In this document: positions 34,937 through 46,581 of the stretch, piece by piece
Position numbering within the stretch: the first letter of the stretch is position 1
Layout: every line of letters starts with the position of its first letter
Assembly: GCA_026120035.1 (NCBI GenBank)
Contig: JALRME010000048.1
Span: 62,001 to 126,000, forward strand
DNA: 64,000 nt
Reading direction: 5' to 3'
DNA from: Coleophoma eucalyptorum
Lineage: Eukaryota; Ascomycota; Leotiomycetes; Helotiales; Dermateaceae
The notes under the pieces: generated by a model
What the model was told of the DNA's origin: nothing
Databases searched by the model: none
Seen by the model: only the letters and a program-made list of their open reading frames with translations
Program-made: the position numbers and the translations under genes

Positions 34937-36011
34937 ATGTCTTTTGTTACCAAACTCGCCCCAGTTCTCGGCCTTCTCGCTGCGGCTTCGCAGGTCTCTG
35001 CTCATGGTCATGTCCAGAGTGTTGTTGCTGATGGTGTCTCGTAAGTCAATATCAAGAGTTTATCCCAAAATCGATTATAGAGCGGCTTGCTCACTAGTGC
35101 TTCTCTATAGTTACACCGGTTGGTTGCTCGAATATGCCTACACTACCACCCCACCCGATTCCATCGGATGGTCCACCACCGCACTCGACAATGGATTCGT
35201 CTCCCCGTCTGCCTTCGCATCTGGCGATATCATCTGCCATCTTGGAGCTGAAAATGCCGCTCTCTCTGCCACCGTTGCAGCTGGAGGAACCGTAGAAATG
35301 CAATGGAGCACCTGGCCCGATTCCCACAAGGGTCCAGTCATCGACTACATGGCCTCCTGCAACGGCGACTGCGCAACCGTTGACAAGACCGCCCTTTCCT
35401 TCTTCAAGATCCAAGAGAAGGGCCTAACAAATGCCGCCTGGGCCTCTGATGAACTTATTGCAAACAACAACAGCTGGGTCATTAACATCCCATCCACTGT
35501 CGCCCCTGGTAACTACGTCCTTCGTCACGAGATCATTGCCCTGCACGGGGCGGGATCCACCGACGGTGCTCAGAACTACCCTCAATGCATCAACCTCGAG
35601 GTCACTGGCAGTGGCACTGATTCCCCATCCGGTACTCTTGGTACAGCCCTCTATACCGAGACTGACCCTGGAATCTTGGTCAACATCTACGTCGATCTCA
35701 CTACCCTCGACTACGTCATTCCTGGCCCAGCACTCTACGCTGGTGGATCTGGATCTGGATCTGGCTCTGGCTCTACAGCTGCTTCTTCCGCTGCTGCAGT
35801 TGCTACATCTGCTTCTGCCACTGCTGCCACCTCAGCTGCTGCCACAACCTCAGCAACTGCCACAACTTCGGTCGCCGCTACTACATCAGCTGCCAAAGTA
35901 GCTAGCTCTCAACCAACTACACTCGCTACTGTTGTCTCTTCCGCAACTTCTGCCGCTTCTGCTCAAACTACGAGCGCTGCTGCGGACGATGACACGTGCG
36001 ACTCTAACTAG
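34937..36011 (+). CDS. AA9 lytic polysaccharide monooxygenase (former GH61)
   Basis: Exon 1 34937-35040 and exon 2 35111-36011 (70-nt intron, phase 2) give 334 residues. The signal peptide ends at residue 22 (ASQVSA) and exposes His23, the N-terminal His of the copper brace, in HGHVQSVV. The second copper His is expected in WPDSHKGPV. The C-terminal AA9 block [12 protein letters not shown]...[11 protein letters not shown] carries the second-sphere His and Tyr. The catalytic domain ends near residue 245. A Gly-Ser run and a long Ser/Ala/Thr tail follow, lacking a cellulose-binding module and ending in a short acidic Cys-containing end (DDDTCDSN). It is secreted and oxidatively cleaves cellulose or related glucans. 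The tail is probably O-glycosylated. Confidence 0.92.
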
Positions 36012-36799
36012 CCTATTGTACGCAATAGTAGTTCAGGTATTTGGAGGGAGATGGATTGGTGAGAAGAAGATATACTGAAACTGTACTTGTGTATATATAA
36101 ATACCTTTCGATTGAAAATATAAGAGAAAAATTGGCAGTCTTACCTTGCTTAAATGTATTATACCTATTGCACTGACATCAAATGCGTCCAAGTGTTCTA
36201 GCTAGTTTTCAATTACATGAGCTGGCTTTGAGGAGTTCCATGCTACATTGTATAACATCTTCGACTTCTTTCAAAAGAAAAAAAAAAAACGAGCCAATTT
36301 CATACCATGGCTCTCTTTGGTGTAGTCGTTTAGAGTTATCCTACTATATGTTGATTAGGTCCGGATGGCTCTCACTTGCATTGCCTATTTCAGATTAGCC
36401 CAAGCAGCTGAGCTACATCATCTAACCATGGGTTTCACTCCAAAATGCAAATAAATCCAGGTTTTCAACCACCTTATCTTCAAACCCACTTATGCAATTT
36501 TATCAAATTCAGATTACTAGAGTCCGTAAATTAATGGGCATCGCAAAGTCCCCTCTTTCATAGTGCCGGATTTAGGAAGTCAGCTTGGCCCACCTAAAAT
36601 ACATTCGGGTTGTACATCACGGTTCCCCTTACCTTTGATGCTCTATGATCTTAACTGCCGAACAATTTTCTCATCCCACCTTTAAGTCTGCTCTTAAATA
36701 TAGAATCTTCATATATTTACACCTTATCTGCCCAGATCTGCGCGTGTTTCCCCTCCTTCACATATCTCCGGCCCCTCAATATAATCCTTAGCTGTCAAA
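36012..36799. promoter_or_regulatory. Promoter region of succinate-semialdehyde dehydrogenase
   Basis: 788 bp upstream of the SSADH start. The block 36361-36392 (CGGATGGCTCTCACTTGCAT..) recurs upstream of the GABA/choline-type permease; see the separate entry. Confidence 0.4.
36361..36392 (+). promoter_or_regulatory. Shared upstream element, copy 1 (SSADH)
   Basis: CGGATGGCTCTCACTTGCAT followed by TGCCTATTTCAG, about 410 bp upstream of the SSADH ATG. It is nearly identical to 38954-38984, upstream of the permease gene. It begins with a CGG triplet. Confidence 0.45.
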
Positions 36800-38287
36800 A
36801 TGCATACAGTTCCTAAGCTCAACGATCCGTCTCTATTTATTGAGAAAGCTTTTATTAATGGCGAGTTTATTACTACATCTTCTAGTTTCGATGTCTACGA
36901 CCCTGCCACTAGCAAGAAGATTGGTTGCTGCCCCGAGTTCACCAAGATTGATACCGAGAAAGCCATTACTGCCGCAGCCGAGGCATTCACCTCTTTTAAG
37001 AAGACCCTCCCACGCGAGCGAGCAATCCTTCTACGAAAATGGTTCGACTTAATGAATGAGAATGCCGCGGATATAGCGACATTAATCACTTGGGAGAATG
37101 GCAAGCCCTATAACGATGCAAAGGGGGAGGTCACATATGCAGCCAATTTCCTGGAATGGTTTGCGGAAGAAGCGCCACGTTTATATGGAGATACAATTCC
37201 TGCATCTGTTCGTGAAAACCGTGTTATGACTCTGCGACAGCCGATAGGCGTGTGCGGTCTTATCACGCCCTGGAACTTTCCTGCTGCTATGATTACACGA
37301 AAAATTGCGCCTGCACTGGCCGCTGGCTGTACTGTGGTGGCTAAGTCCCCCGGCGAGACCCCTTTTACTGCCAACGCTCTCGCAGAGCTAAGTAGGAGAG
37401 CCGGAATCCCACCCGGGGTCATCAACTTCGTTACGGCTCTGAAAAATACTGCTGAAGTTGGTGAGGTTATGACAACGGACCCGCGCGTTAAGAAGATCTC
37501 CTTCACTGGCTCTACTAATGTTGGAAAACTTCTTATGAAACAGTCTAGCTCCACACTTAAGAAGCTCTCTTTCGAACTCGGTGGCAATGCCCCCTTCATC
37601 GTCTTTGATGATTGTCCAGACCTCGATGTTGCTGTTGCAGGAGCCATTACCTGTAAATTTCGCAGCAGTGGCCAGACGTGCGTGTGCGCGAACAGAATAT
37701 ACGTACAGAAAGGCATCTATAATCAATTTGCAGAGAAATTTGCTGCGAAAATTAAGGATTTCAAGGTGGGACACGGCTTCGAAGAAGGCATAACACATGG
37801 GCCCGTCATCCACGACCGCGCGGTCAGCAAAGTCGAGTTGCACGTCCAGGATGCCCAGAGCAAGGGCGGCAAAGTGATTGTCGGCGGTCACAGGTTGAGC
37901 GAGCTAGGCAAGAACTTCTACGAGCCGACAGTAATCACAGGAGCGACAATTGAGATGAAAATTGCCAGTGAGGAAACGTTCGGTCCAATTGCAGGCTTGT
38001 TCTCCTTTTCCACGGAGAAAGAGGTTGTAGGGCTAGCCAACATGGCACAGGTCGGACTTGCAGGTTACTTTTACAGTAGTGATATTGGGCGAATATACAG
38101 AGTAGCAGAGCACCTGGAGGTGGGGATGGTGGGTGTGAACACTGGATTAATCTCTGACGTGGCGAGTCCATTTGGTGGTGTAAAGGAGAGTGGGTTTGGA
38201 AGGGAGGGTAGCAAGTACGGGATTGAGGACTACACAACAATAAAGACTGTGACTATTGGAGGTGTAAGTGGTGAATTGCAGCAGTAG
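36800..38287 (+). CDS. Succinate-semialdehyde dehydrogenase, NAD(P)-dependent (ALDH family)
   Basis: A single exon of 495 residues, the normal size for this enzyme. It oxidises succinate semialdehyde to succinate, the last step of GABA catabolism. The aldehyde-dehydrogenase motifs are present: cofactor pocket TPWNFP and VVAKSP (Lys182), FTGSTNVGK, general base Glu259 in FELGGNAP, and nucleophile Cys294 in SSGQTCVCANR. A second Cys two residues later is the redox partner typical of SSADH and distinguishes it from many other ALDHs. No clear mitochondrial leader is seen. Downstream lie a GABA/choline-type permease and further nitrogen-catabolic genes, consistent with this role. Confidence 0.92.
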   Translation: MHTVPKLNDPSLFIEKAFINGEFITTSSSFDVYDPATSKKIGCCPEFTKIDTEKAITAAAEAFTSFKKTLPRERAILLRKWFDLMNENAADIATLITWENGKPYNDAKGEVTYAANFLEWFAEEAPRLYGDTIPASVRENRVMTLRQPIGVCGLITPWNFPAAMITRKIAPALAAGCTVVAKSPGETPFTANALAELSRRAGIPPGVINFVTALKNTAEVGEVMTTDPRVKKISFTGSTNVGKLLMKQSSSTLKKLSFELGGNAPFIVFDDCPDLDVAVAGAITCKFRSSGQTCVCANRIYVQKGIYNQFAEKFAAKIKDFKVGHGFEEGITHGPVIHDRAVSKVELHVQDAQSKGGKVIVGGHRLSELGKNFYEPTVITGATIEMKIASEETFGPIAGLFSFSTEKEVVGLANMAQVGLAGYFYSSDIGRIYRVAEHLEVGMVGVNTGLISDVASPFGGVKESGFGREGSKYGIEDYTTIKTVTIGGVSGELQQ

Positions 38288-39252
38288 TGGAACAAGTAAT
38301 CTGTATCACAAGGACGATAGAAAGTTGTATCCAAATACTTCATTGAAGACGTCAACTCATACGTGAATTTCCCAGTCTATTTCTCTAAATTAGAATAATA
38401 TAAAATGGCTTTATTACCTCTCGACATTGTTGACGATTCCTTTTTTCTCCAAAACTCATGTTCAGCTTAACTATCCTTTATCCATTCTACGTCATTTAGA
38501 TGATATGGAGCCTGTAAAGTAGGCCACCGGTAGGTAGAAGTGGGTACCTTGTGTCCAGGGGTTGTTCTTCGTGGCAAAGCCGATGTATTCCGCTCGTCTT
38601 GCATCACAATCTGAAGATGAACTTGTGAAACAAAATCCACTTGGATTTGAAATTAATGCCGGTGCCGCAGGCATCACTGGGCGGCCTACAAAACTAAAAA
38701 AGACGCATTTAAATATCTCCCCCGCATTAAGCCTCCCCCAATACCGTGTTAAGCCAGTAAAGACAAGCTTCCATGGCTCATATCAAATCCACGTAGGGTG
38801 CGGGGTCATCTCGTTATTTTCATTCATGCTGGTTTGATTATGATCTGCTGAATACTTGTCCAGAAAGACTTGCTTCTTGTAAAGTATGAAACGGTCGAGG
38901 CCCCCATTCTTGCCGCCTTTTTAGGATTAGCTTACATCGAGGTCGGACGGTATCGGACGGCTCTCATTTGCATTGCCTATTCAGTATAAACTCTACTTAT
39001 TTACATTCGTGAATACCAAAAATTCTCCTATCTGTGGCGGGGTAGGATAAAATAGCGAAGATAATTCGCCTCCATCAAGTAGATGCTACAATGCCTATCT
39101 TATCAAGTCTGAAGAATGTCTCAGATGTTCGTGTATTTAAAGCCGTTGCGCCGCAATGTTTACAAATGCGAATTACCTGAACACTTCCTATGTATCCTGG
39201 ACATCTGTTTTCTATAGAAAACTATCACCCACAACCGTGAAAGTTTAGCCTT
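38288..39252. promoter_or_regulatory. Intergenic region with second shared element
   Basis: 965 bp between SSADH and the permease. Short frames only. It includes the repeated block at 38954-38984 and a direct repeat TCGGACGG-TA-TCGGACGG at about 38943-38960. Confidence 0.4.
38943..38984 (+). promoter_or_regulatory. Shared upstream element, copy 2 (permease), with TCGGACGG direct repeat
   Basis: Two TCGGACGG units two bases apart run into GGCTCTCATTTGCATTGCC, the same block as upstream of SSADH. It is about 270-300 bp before the permease ATG. The CGG triplets suggest a Zn2Cys6 factor site; two such factors are encoded nearby. Confidence 0.45.
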
Positions 39253-41304
39253 ATGCTTCCCCATAAAGTTGTCGACCCCACTGGCGAAATGATCAACTCA
39301 GATACAATGCCCGGTTCTCAAGACACAAAAAAACCAATAGGTAGTGGTATGTTTAGCCCAAAGACATACCTAGATGTCGGGTCTGGGTGTCTGTCCTTTT
39401 AATATAACTTAATTCTACTTAATTGCATTTCAACATCTTAAGTTAAATTCCGGCTGAATTTCTTTAGAAACGAAAAGCGACGACATCGAAAGTAAGAGTA
39501 AGTGTTCAGTAATCGTCCATTTGACTTGCTACAAGAAACTGAATTCAACCAGGTCCACTCGATCATGTGGACACTCACGTCAGTCTACAGAGGTTGGGCC
39601 TTGAACCACAAATGGAAAGAACAATCGGTCCATTCGGCATTTTATGTGTTGGTTACAATATTTGCAATAGCTGGGTTGGCCTTGCAGCAACTATGGTCAT
39701 AAGCCTTGAGCAGGGAGGGACAGTAACACTTGTCTATGGCATGATCGTTATCCTATTCGCCATAGGCTGCTCGGCTGCAACCATGGCAGAGCTGGCAAGT
39801 GTCTACCCAACTGCAGGTGGGCCGTACCACCGGACGTCTATACTTGCGCCTAAAAAGGGCCATCTATCATGGCAAGTAAAATATTCAGTAGCCATCCACG
39901 TGAAGAAGCTAATGCCCCTTAGAGCTATTGCTGTGCCGTCCTCAACATTTTTGGTTGGTTGTCAATTTGTGCTGGAGTTACTATTCAGCCCGGCCAGTTC
40001 ATAGAAGCAATTCGAATTTTCTACAATCCAGAGCTCAAGCTCGCAGCCTGGGAATACTTCATTTTCTACCAAGCTACGATATGGTGGTATTGTTATACAA
40101 TATCTTTGTACTTCGCCGAACTAAGTGGATCCACGATGTTGGCTGTAAGGTTCCCACTTTCTTGACGGACACCATGTCTAATAATGTTATTGTAGTTGTT
40201 TTCTCTGTGGGTGTATTTGTCGCAATTTTCGTTACCTGCCTGTCGCGCACAAAGACCTACAATTCCAATGAGTTTGTGTGGATGAACTTTTCACCCCCGA
40301 GCGGCAGCTGGAATTCTGGTGCTGTAGTATTTCTGACTGGGATGGCAAATACCAACTTCATGTTTGCCGGTATCGATGGTGCCATTCACTTAGCTGAAGA
40401 ATGCTCAAATGCATCAAGAACTGTACCTCGTGCGCTATTGAGCACCATTATCGTCGGGTTCGTGACTGCGTTCGCCTTTGGCATTGCCATGCTTTATTGT
40501 TTGTCGGATTTTGCAAAGGTGACAGAAGATATCACTGGGTGAGTCTCATTAACAATACAACATCATCCAAGTTCAAATTTATTTTCAATGTACTGATCAG
40601 ATGATTGAAATTAGAGTTCCCATTTACGAGATCTGGTATCAAGCTACTAGTTCGGACGCGGCTGCCACGGCTTTTATCATTGCAATACTTCTCATCTCAA
40701 TCATCGCTCTGAATGCATGTCAAGAGGTTGCGGCGCGCTTGACATGGGCATTTGCTCGCGATAATGCACTTATAGGCTCAAAGTTTCTTGGAGAAGTCCA
40801 TCCTAAACTTCAGGTTCCAGTTTGGGCGCTTATGGCTAATGCTTTCGTGATTCTGATCATCGGGTGCATATACTTAGGTTCGACAACCGCTTTCAATGCA
40901 TTTATTGGAAGTGGGCTTTTGCTTCAACAGTGCAGCTTCGCTTTTCCGGCGGGTCTGCTCTTATGGCATCGACGATCGGAGGAAGTACTGCCGAAAGATA
41001 GAGCTCTGCATCTAGGGCTTTTTGGTTGGATTTCAAATATTGTCACTCTGCTATTTGCGCCCTTGATTACAATTATGTACTGTTTTCCCGTTGAATTGCT
41101 AGTGACGGGATCTAACATGAGTAAGTCAACAACCAGAGCAGTTTTGTAGCCTTATGCTGACAAAACAAACAAGACTATACTGTCGCCGTCCTAAGTGTCA
41201 TGGGTCTATTCGCAATGCTCAACTGGTTCTTCTACGCACGCACGGTTTATAATGGACCAAGACTTCTTACGGTATTTAATGGGATAGATACAACACAATC
41301 TTAA
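39253..41304 (+). CDS. GABA/choline-type amino-acid permease (ACT/APC family), one frameshift
   Basis: Seven exons: 39253-39346, 39468-39491, 39553-39875, 39923-40144, 40196-40538, 40615-41120, 41174-41304. Family blocks are FGPFGILCVGYNICNSW, LASVYPTAGGPYH, GIDGAIHLAEE and ARLTWAFARDNALIGSKF. Relatives include Uga4 and Hnm1-type permeases for GABA, choline or ethanolamine. All splice phases close except inside exon 4. The frame there reads ...WEYFIFYQA and then must slip by -1 near 40070-40090 to read LLYNIFVLRRTKWIHDVG, after which the next intron fits that second frame exactly. The gene is therefore either recently disrupted or carries a one-base sequence error. Its position beside SSADH favours GABA as substrate (inference). 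Confidence 0.8.
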
Positions 41305-42224
41305 TTTATGGCAGTCTTCTCCAAGATAATCAGTTCTAGTGCTGGTAATGGGGTCAATGTCGACAGCAATGGCAATAATCTCGGAATCATCAGAAGGAAT
41401 AACTCAGGGAAAGAAAGGGAAGAAACGAAGGGACTTCAAAATTTCCAGCGAAGTAACGGAATTGGCGCTTTCGTGGTGATGATGGCCGACATGCTTACGG
41501 CTTGCTAAAATACTGTGGGATGTACAGAAAAACTGTTCTCTGTGTAAATTAAAGTTGTGTTACATGCTTCAAGTTAAAGAACCATATCTTTTCTACCTTG
41601 TTTACTACTCTTATCCCTACTTCTTCCATCATTATGAACTTGATTCCCGCGATATTATCATGACTCGAGTAGGTTCGGGAATTATTTAAGCCGCTTAGTA
41701 TTGAGGAGACGTCTTGAAACGCTGCCTTGGGTCAATAAGTATTCTCTTCCCATATGTTAAAGGTAGGCAGAGTCCCTCATCTCAACTAGGACCATAACTT
41801 GCTCTTCTGTGAAGGGAAAGATGTAGAATGATGTCGAGTAGGTAAGAGCTCAATGTGTGTAGTGCAGGGATATGTCGTCTAAGATCCTACCCCGTCGTCA
41901 ATGGCAGTCGTCAAGGATTACTTCGGAACGAAAGTGTGGGCACCAATCAAGTACCTGCTTTTCATGTCTGGCTTGGCCTGCAAAATCCCGTGATAGATAA
42001 GGGCTCTCATTTTCCTTTCTATATTCGGCATGGTGTCCCATCCCACTTGCCCCACTCCTATAACCTCAACAGCACCCATTCTGATTTTGTTTTTGCTCCG
42101 AAAGAGAAATGACAAATATTTCTCACCCTTGGAGAATTGGAGCCCATACATACGACTTAACACGTTCCTTTGTATTGGAGTCGAGTTGGATTCAGCTGTG
42201 ACGAGCTAGCTTAAGCCTGGCATC
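41305..42224. other. Intergenic region, 0.9 kb
   Basis: Between permease and Zn2Cys6 factor. Frames at 41308-41508 and 41855-42112 have no domain. Nothing else seen. Confidence 0.35.
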
Positions 42225-43866
42225 ATGCCTCGCAGGAGACGGAACTACGTTCCTAAGGTCAGAGGTAATTAGGCAAGACTTATTTACGGAATCAGTGTGG
42301 GCCTAATGTTTCAACAGGCTGTTATGAGTGTTCACAACGACGAATACACTGTGATAGGTCTCAGCCTCACTGTAATAAATGTGTTTCAAAAGGCATAGAC
42401 TGCAGTGGTCTTGGCATTAGATATCGGTTCGATGATAGCAAGATCTTGGTTGGAAGTAAAGGTGCTGCAAGAACAACGCCTCAGCCTCTCAAAGTGTATG
42501 TTAATGCTTGCTCAGCAATCAACCTCTGATAGGTACCATACATTACTGAAGTAATTAATAGACAAGGAAAGACAAGCAGAAGCTCAAGCCCTGCTTGTGC
42601 ACTTGACCAGGAATGGGATGAAGCCACGCAGACCCGTATGTTTGAAGAGTCATATAACTCTATCATGAGCCCAGATAGCGAAATAGTTGTATCCGGTTCT
42701 AGTGAGTGTATTGGCTTGGACGGGTTCCAGATGGACTGCCACTCATCACATCTGTACCCTGCATTTCCTCATACCACTGGGACAAACGCCTGCTTACAGA
42801 CTTTCAACCTCGACAAGCATAGCATCGAGATACAATACTTTTTTGAATACTGTAAGTTCTTGGAAGAGGATGAATCAGATGCAAAAACTTCTGACAGATC
42901 TCTCAGTCTCAAAGAAAATTGCTCCAGAAATGGTCGCAATTGATGACCATAACAACGGTTGGCGACAATTTGTCTTACCAGTAGCCCATATGGATATGCT
43001 GGTCATGAATTCAGTTTTAGCAGCATCAACATTTCACTTTTCGGCAAATGTCTGTAGTAAACAGTTTTCCAATCCAAATATCTTCTACACGCGGGCTATC
43101 TTGGAACTGCAACGACGGCAAAATTTGCACGCCTGCAACAAGCAAGATAGACATTTTATTATTATTGCATTATTGGTTCTGTTGACTTCAATGATGGTCA
43201 ATGGGTGGGCGGACTTTCCATATTTGTTTCGCATGCTTGGTTCTGCAATCGATGCTGTCGGTGGTGAACAAAGCCTAACAGGAGGCCCGTTAGCGGAGTT
43301 TCTTGTTCGTCAGATACGAAAGTAGGCCGGCTCCAGGTTATTTTGGCATTGCTTTTGATATTTTTCTAACAAGAATTAGGTTGCGTGTTTACGCTGCGCC
43401 ACTGATTACCCAGAGGGATGGAGCAAGGATCGTGCAATCGCAAGCCTTACAGAGCTTCGACTGCATTCGCTACTATGGCAGATTATACCCCAGCTACTCC
43501 TCTTCATTATTACTGGTCTCTAACCTCATACACCAATCATATAATATTTATTTACGCCGTTTATCGGCAGGAACAATGAGCATAGATTCTACGGAATTGG
43601 TAAAGCGCTTCAAGTACAATTTGCAATCAATTCCGACTGATGCTCCGGGCCAGCACGTACTGATATGGGCAACATTTATAGCAGCTTTAGAAAGCCGAGA
43701 TCCCGAGCACCAGGAATATTTCAGAGAAGTTCTCCTACAGCACCATCGGCGCAACGGCTTTCACAACATTATCCGCGCCTTGCAGCACTTAGAGAAGACT
43801 TGGTCGAAAAGTGTAGAGGAAAATTGGACTTCCATACTACCAGAACTTCAAGTTTTCATTATGTGA
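42225..43866 (+). CDS. Zn2Cys6 transcription factor (Fungal_trans_2 type)
   Basis: Five exons (42225-42264, 42318-42495, 42562-42851, 42898-43321, 43380-43866) give 472 residues with closing phases. The zinc cluster lies right after the start: CYECSQRRIHC, HCNKC, IDCSG, so it is at about residues 15-42. The basic leader MPRRRRNYVPK precedes it. The C-terminal body has the usual Fungal_trans_2 blocks SKKIAPEMVAIDDHNNGWRQ (broken by intron 3) and IRKLRVYAAPLITQRDG (broken by intron 4). It is predicted to be a nuclear regulator. Its place between the permease and the Dal5-like MFS/amidase genes makes it a candidate pathway-specific activator of the cluster. Confidence 0.85.
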
Positions 43867-44621
43867 ATTGGCTAGGAACAACCAATAGAGCTTTGCGGTG
43901 CGTTGGCCAGCCTTCTCAGGACCCATCACGAGGCCATTTTGCCGACCTGTGATGGCTGTATCTGTTATGCAATTCACATGGTCTGCCAACATATACGGTT
44001 GTTGTTGTAGTTCGTGGTGGCACAATTTCCGAGCTACACATACTGCTTGATTCAAAAACCATCTTAAATATATAGCCCTTGAGCAGTATTAAATCCAGAA
44101 TATTTTCGATTTGAAAGAGGCTGGAATTATGACAGAATTTTACAATACCTATCACGATCATGAGCTAATTCCGCTTAGGAGCTCTCCACCAGCAATATCA
44201 GCAAAGACATTTCAGCGCTTTGCATGAGGATCTATGTAGTATCGCAGCCTCTACATAGTCCCCATGGCGAGATATTGATTACTGGTTACTTTGAATAGAT
44301 AGATGATACAATTAAAATTATTGAATTGCAAATTGCGTTTTCCAGACTGTCGCTCACTTACTGAGGTCTGATTCCACCACTGTTGGTTTACGTTAGGTAA
44401 CGTAGTGAGTGACTCTCAAGTCAAATCAGGTTCAGGTAGTGTTCGTAAGGTGTGTAATAGATAATGATTGAAGAGAGTGTGAGGTAGGGAGGTATAAGTA
44501 CCTCTCTCGCTAATGATACTGTATACATGTGACTAGGTCTTGTGATTGACCTATGAATAACATTCCAACAACCACCTTCTCATAAATTTATATGTACTTC
44601 TATAACTTAATTACTATTCTT
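43867..44621. other. Convergent intergenic region
   Basis: 755 bp between the stops of the Zn2Cys6 factor and the MFS gene. AT-rich, without supported features. Confidence 0.35.
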
Positions 44622-46581
44622 TCAAATAGTATATCGAAATAAGGGGCTATCGTCGCCCATTTCAAGAAGCTCCTGTTCGGAATACTGTGCATAAATGTCC
44701 TCCATAGACAGAGCGTCTCTTTCGGCGTTGATTCTTTTTAAATTCCACCGCATGAAAATCGAGGTCAAAGTTGAGATGACCACGACTCCGAGCGAAACAC
44801 CATAGCCTGTCCAGTAGTGAGGTGCCTCGCGGGACAGGTAAATATTTGTGCCAACTGCTCCGCCCAGGTTTCCCATGGCGATCATTAGGGCCATCCCGAC
44901 TGCACGTTTCCATGGTCCGGCAAGATTATTAGCTGTGAGGAAAGAAATCATGGACATCAGTATGTGGTTAATATTATAGTAATTTGCTAAAGGCATGCTT
45001 ACCTGTCCAAGCAACGGTACCACATATAATTGAGTAAAGGCCCATAGCAACAATAAAAAGCATCGCATACAAGGCACCCGGATAAACACCCTTTGGGATG
45101 GCAATTAGTGTGACAAGGCCAGCCCCGCCAATAATAAGTGGCACTATCACGAACATGGAGCGGTCTTTCGCTCTGTCAGAGAGATACGCAGTAATGAGCA
45201 ATGCGATCACAGCTGCAACATATATCGGCACTGTCAATAATTGCTGCGTAATAAATGTCAACGTCAGAAATTTATTGCTCTCAAGAAGTGATATCTTACA
45301 GCAATTCCGGTACTGTAACCCAATTCTGCGATGACTGTAGGCAGTGTATAAATAAATCTGCCATGCCAGTCAGATAAAGATCGTTCATCAAACAACAAGC
45401 GAAACTTGCCCGTAAATGGGGATTGCAGTCCCCCAGTATGCAACTATCATAGCCCAGACCTTCCAGTCTTTAATCGCTGCCCAAAAGTACTTCCACTTAA
45501 AACTTTCATCGAGATCATAAGAGCCATGCTGCGTGCCAGTGTCGAATCTAAGGCGATTATCAACAATTATTTTCTCCTCTGTTGTCAAGAAAGTGCATGA
45601 GGCAGGATCGTTTGGAAGGAAAAAAGGTGACAAGAGTGCGATAACTACAGTTAAGACCCCTTCTAGAATGAAGACCCTATTATCAATTAGCTGGCAGATA
45701 ACCTCATAGAAACATATATTCTGCATCAAATCACAAAATAGAAAGGAACTACATGCCAACGCCAACCTTCCAGACCTGCAATACCGTCCATTTTGTTTAT
45801 AAGATACGCTAGTAGACCAGAAAATGCTCCGGAGAGGGCTCCTGCGGAGTAAAAAATAGCCATTCGTAGTTGAATTTCATGACGTCGGTACCACTGGGTT
45901 AGGAGATAGCTTGCTGCAGGGAAGAATCCAGCCTACTAGAATCAGTAAGTCTTCCTAAATTAGACATGGTGTGAACGAATAGTCGACTTGCTTCAGCAAT
46001 TGCGAGGAAAAATCTGGCCACCATTAATCCAGAGAAGCTTCGAACAAGACCCATCAAACTGACCAGACAATATAATTTAGCCATGGATTGGAACTATTAG
46101 GGGACATTAAAATGAAAGCAAATAAAATTAAAATGCCACTCACGTAGCGATAACACCCCATGTAATCATCATTAACGGCACCCATATTGACGGCTTCAGA
46201 ATTTTCAATACCAGATTTGAAGGAATCTCAAAAAGAGCATATGGTATAAAGAAAATCGTAAGACATAAGTTGTACTGCCCTGGAGTTAAATGAAGGTCCT
46301 TTTTAATGCCAATGATGGCCGCATTTCCCACTGAGAGGTCATCAAATGTGAGCCATGATTGTCCCCAACCTGTAAAATAGTTTTAACTTACTGTTGCCAC
46401 GATCCAAATAAGACATTAGGTATAATACTGCTAGGACTGGAAGAAGACGCTTGTCGATTTTTCTTCTTATGATTGCATCTTGCTCGGAGTCAAAGACTAT
46501 GTGGGGAAGAGCTGGTATGGAAACTGCCTCTGGGAGAGAGGTAGTGGTTTCATCCTTTTTGGTGTCAATGCTTGTCTCCAT
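44622..46581 (-). CDS. MFS transporter, allantoate permease (Dal5/ACS) family, with GC-AG introns
   Basis: Eight exons give 498 residues with every phase closing: 46392-46581, 46144-46330, 45992-46058, 45757-45932, 45410-45676, 45300-45357, 45003-45243, 44622-44932. The family start KIDKRLLPVLAVLYLMSYLDRGN, the LMGLVRSFSGLMVARFFLAIAEAGFFPAA block, GWRWVFILEG and AELGYSTGIAQLL are all restored by splicing. Three of the seven introns appear to begin with GC (GCAAGT, GCATGT, GCAAGT at 45991, 45756 and 45409). Related proteins import allantoate, ureidosuccinate, nicotinate or dipeptides. It is divergent from the amidase, so an amide or amine substrate is plausible. Confidence 0.88.

Noticed and set aside
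37108..37716. 202-codon frame antisense to SSADH
   Set aside because: Shadow of a strongly conserved aldehyde dehydrogenase.
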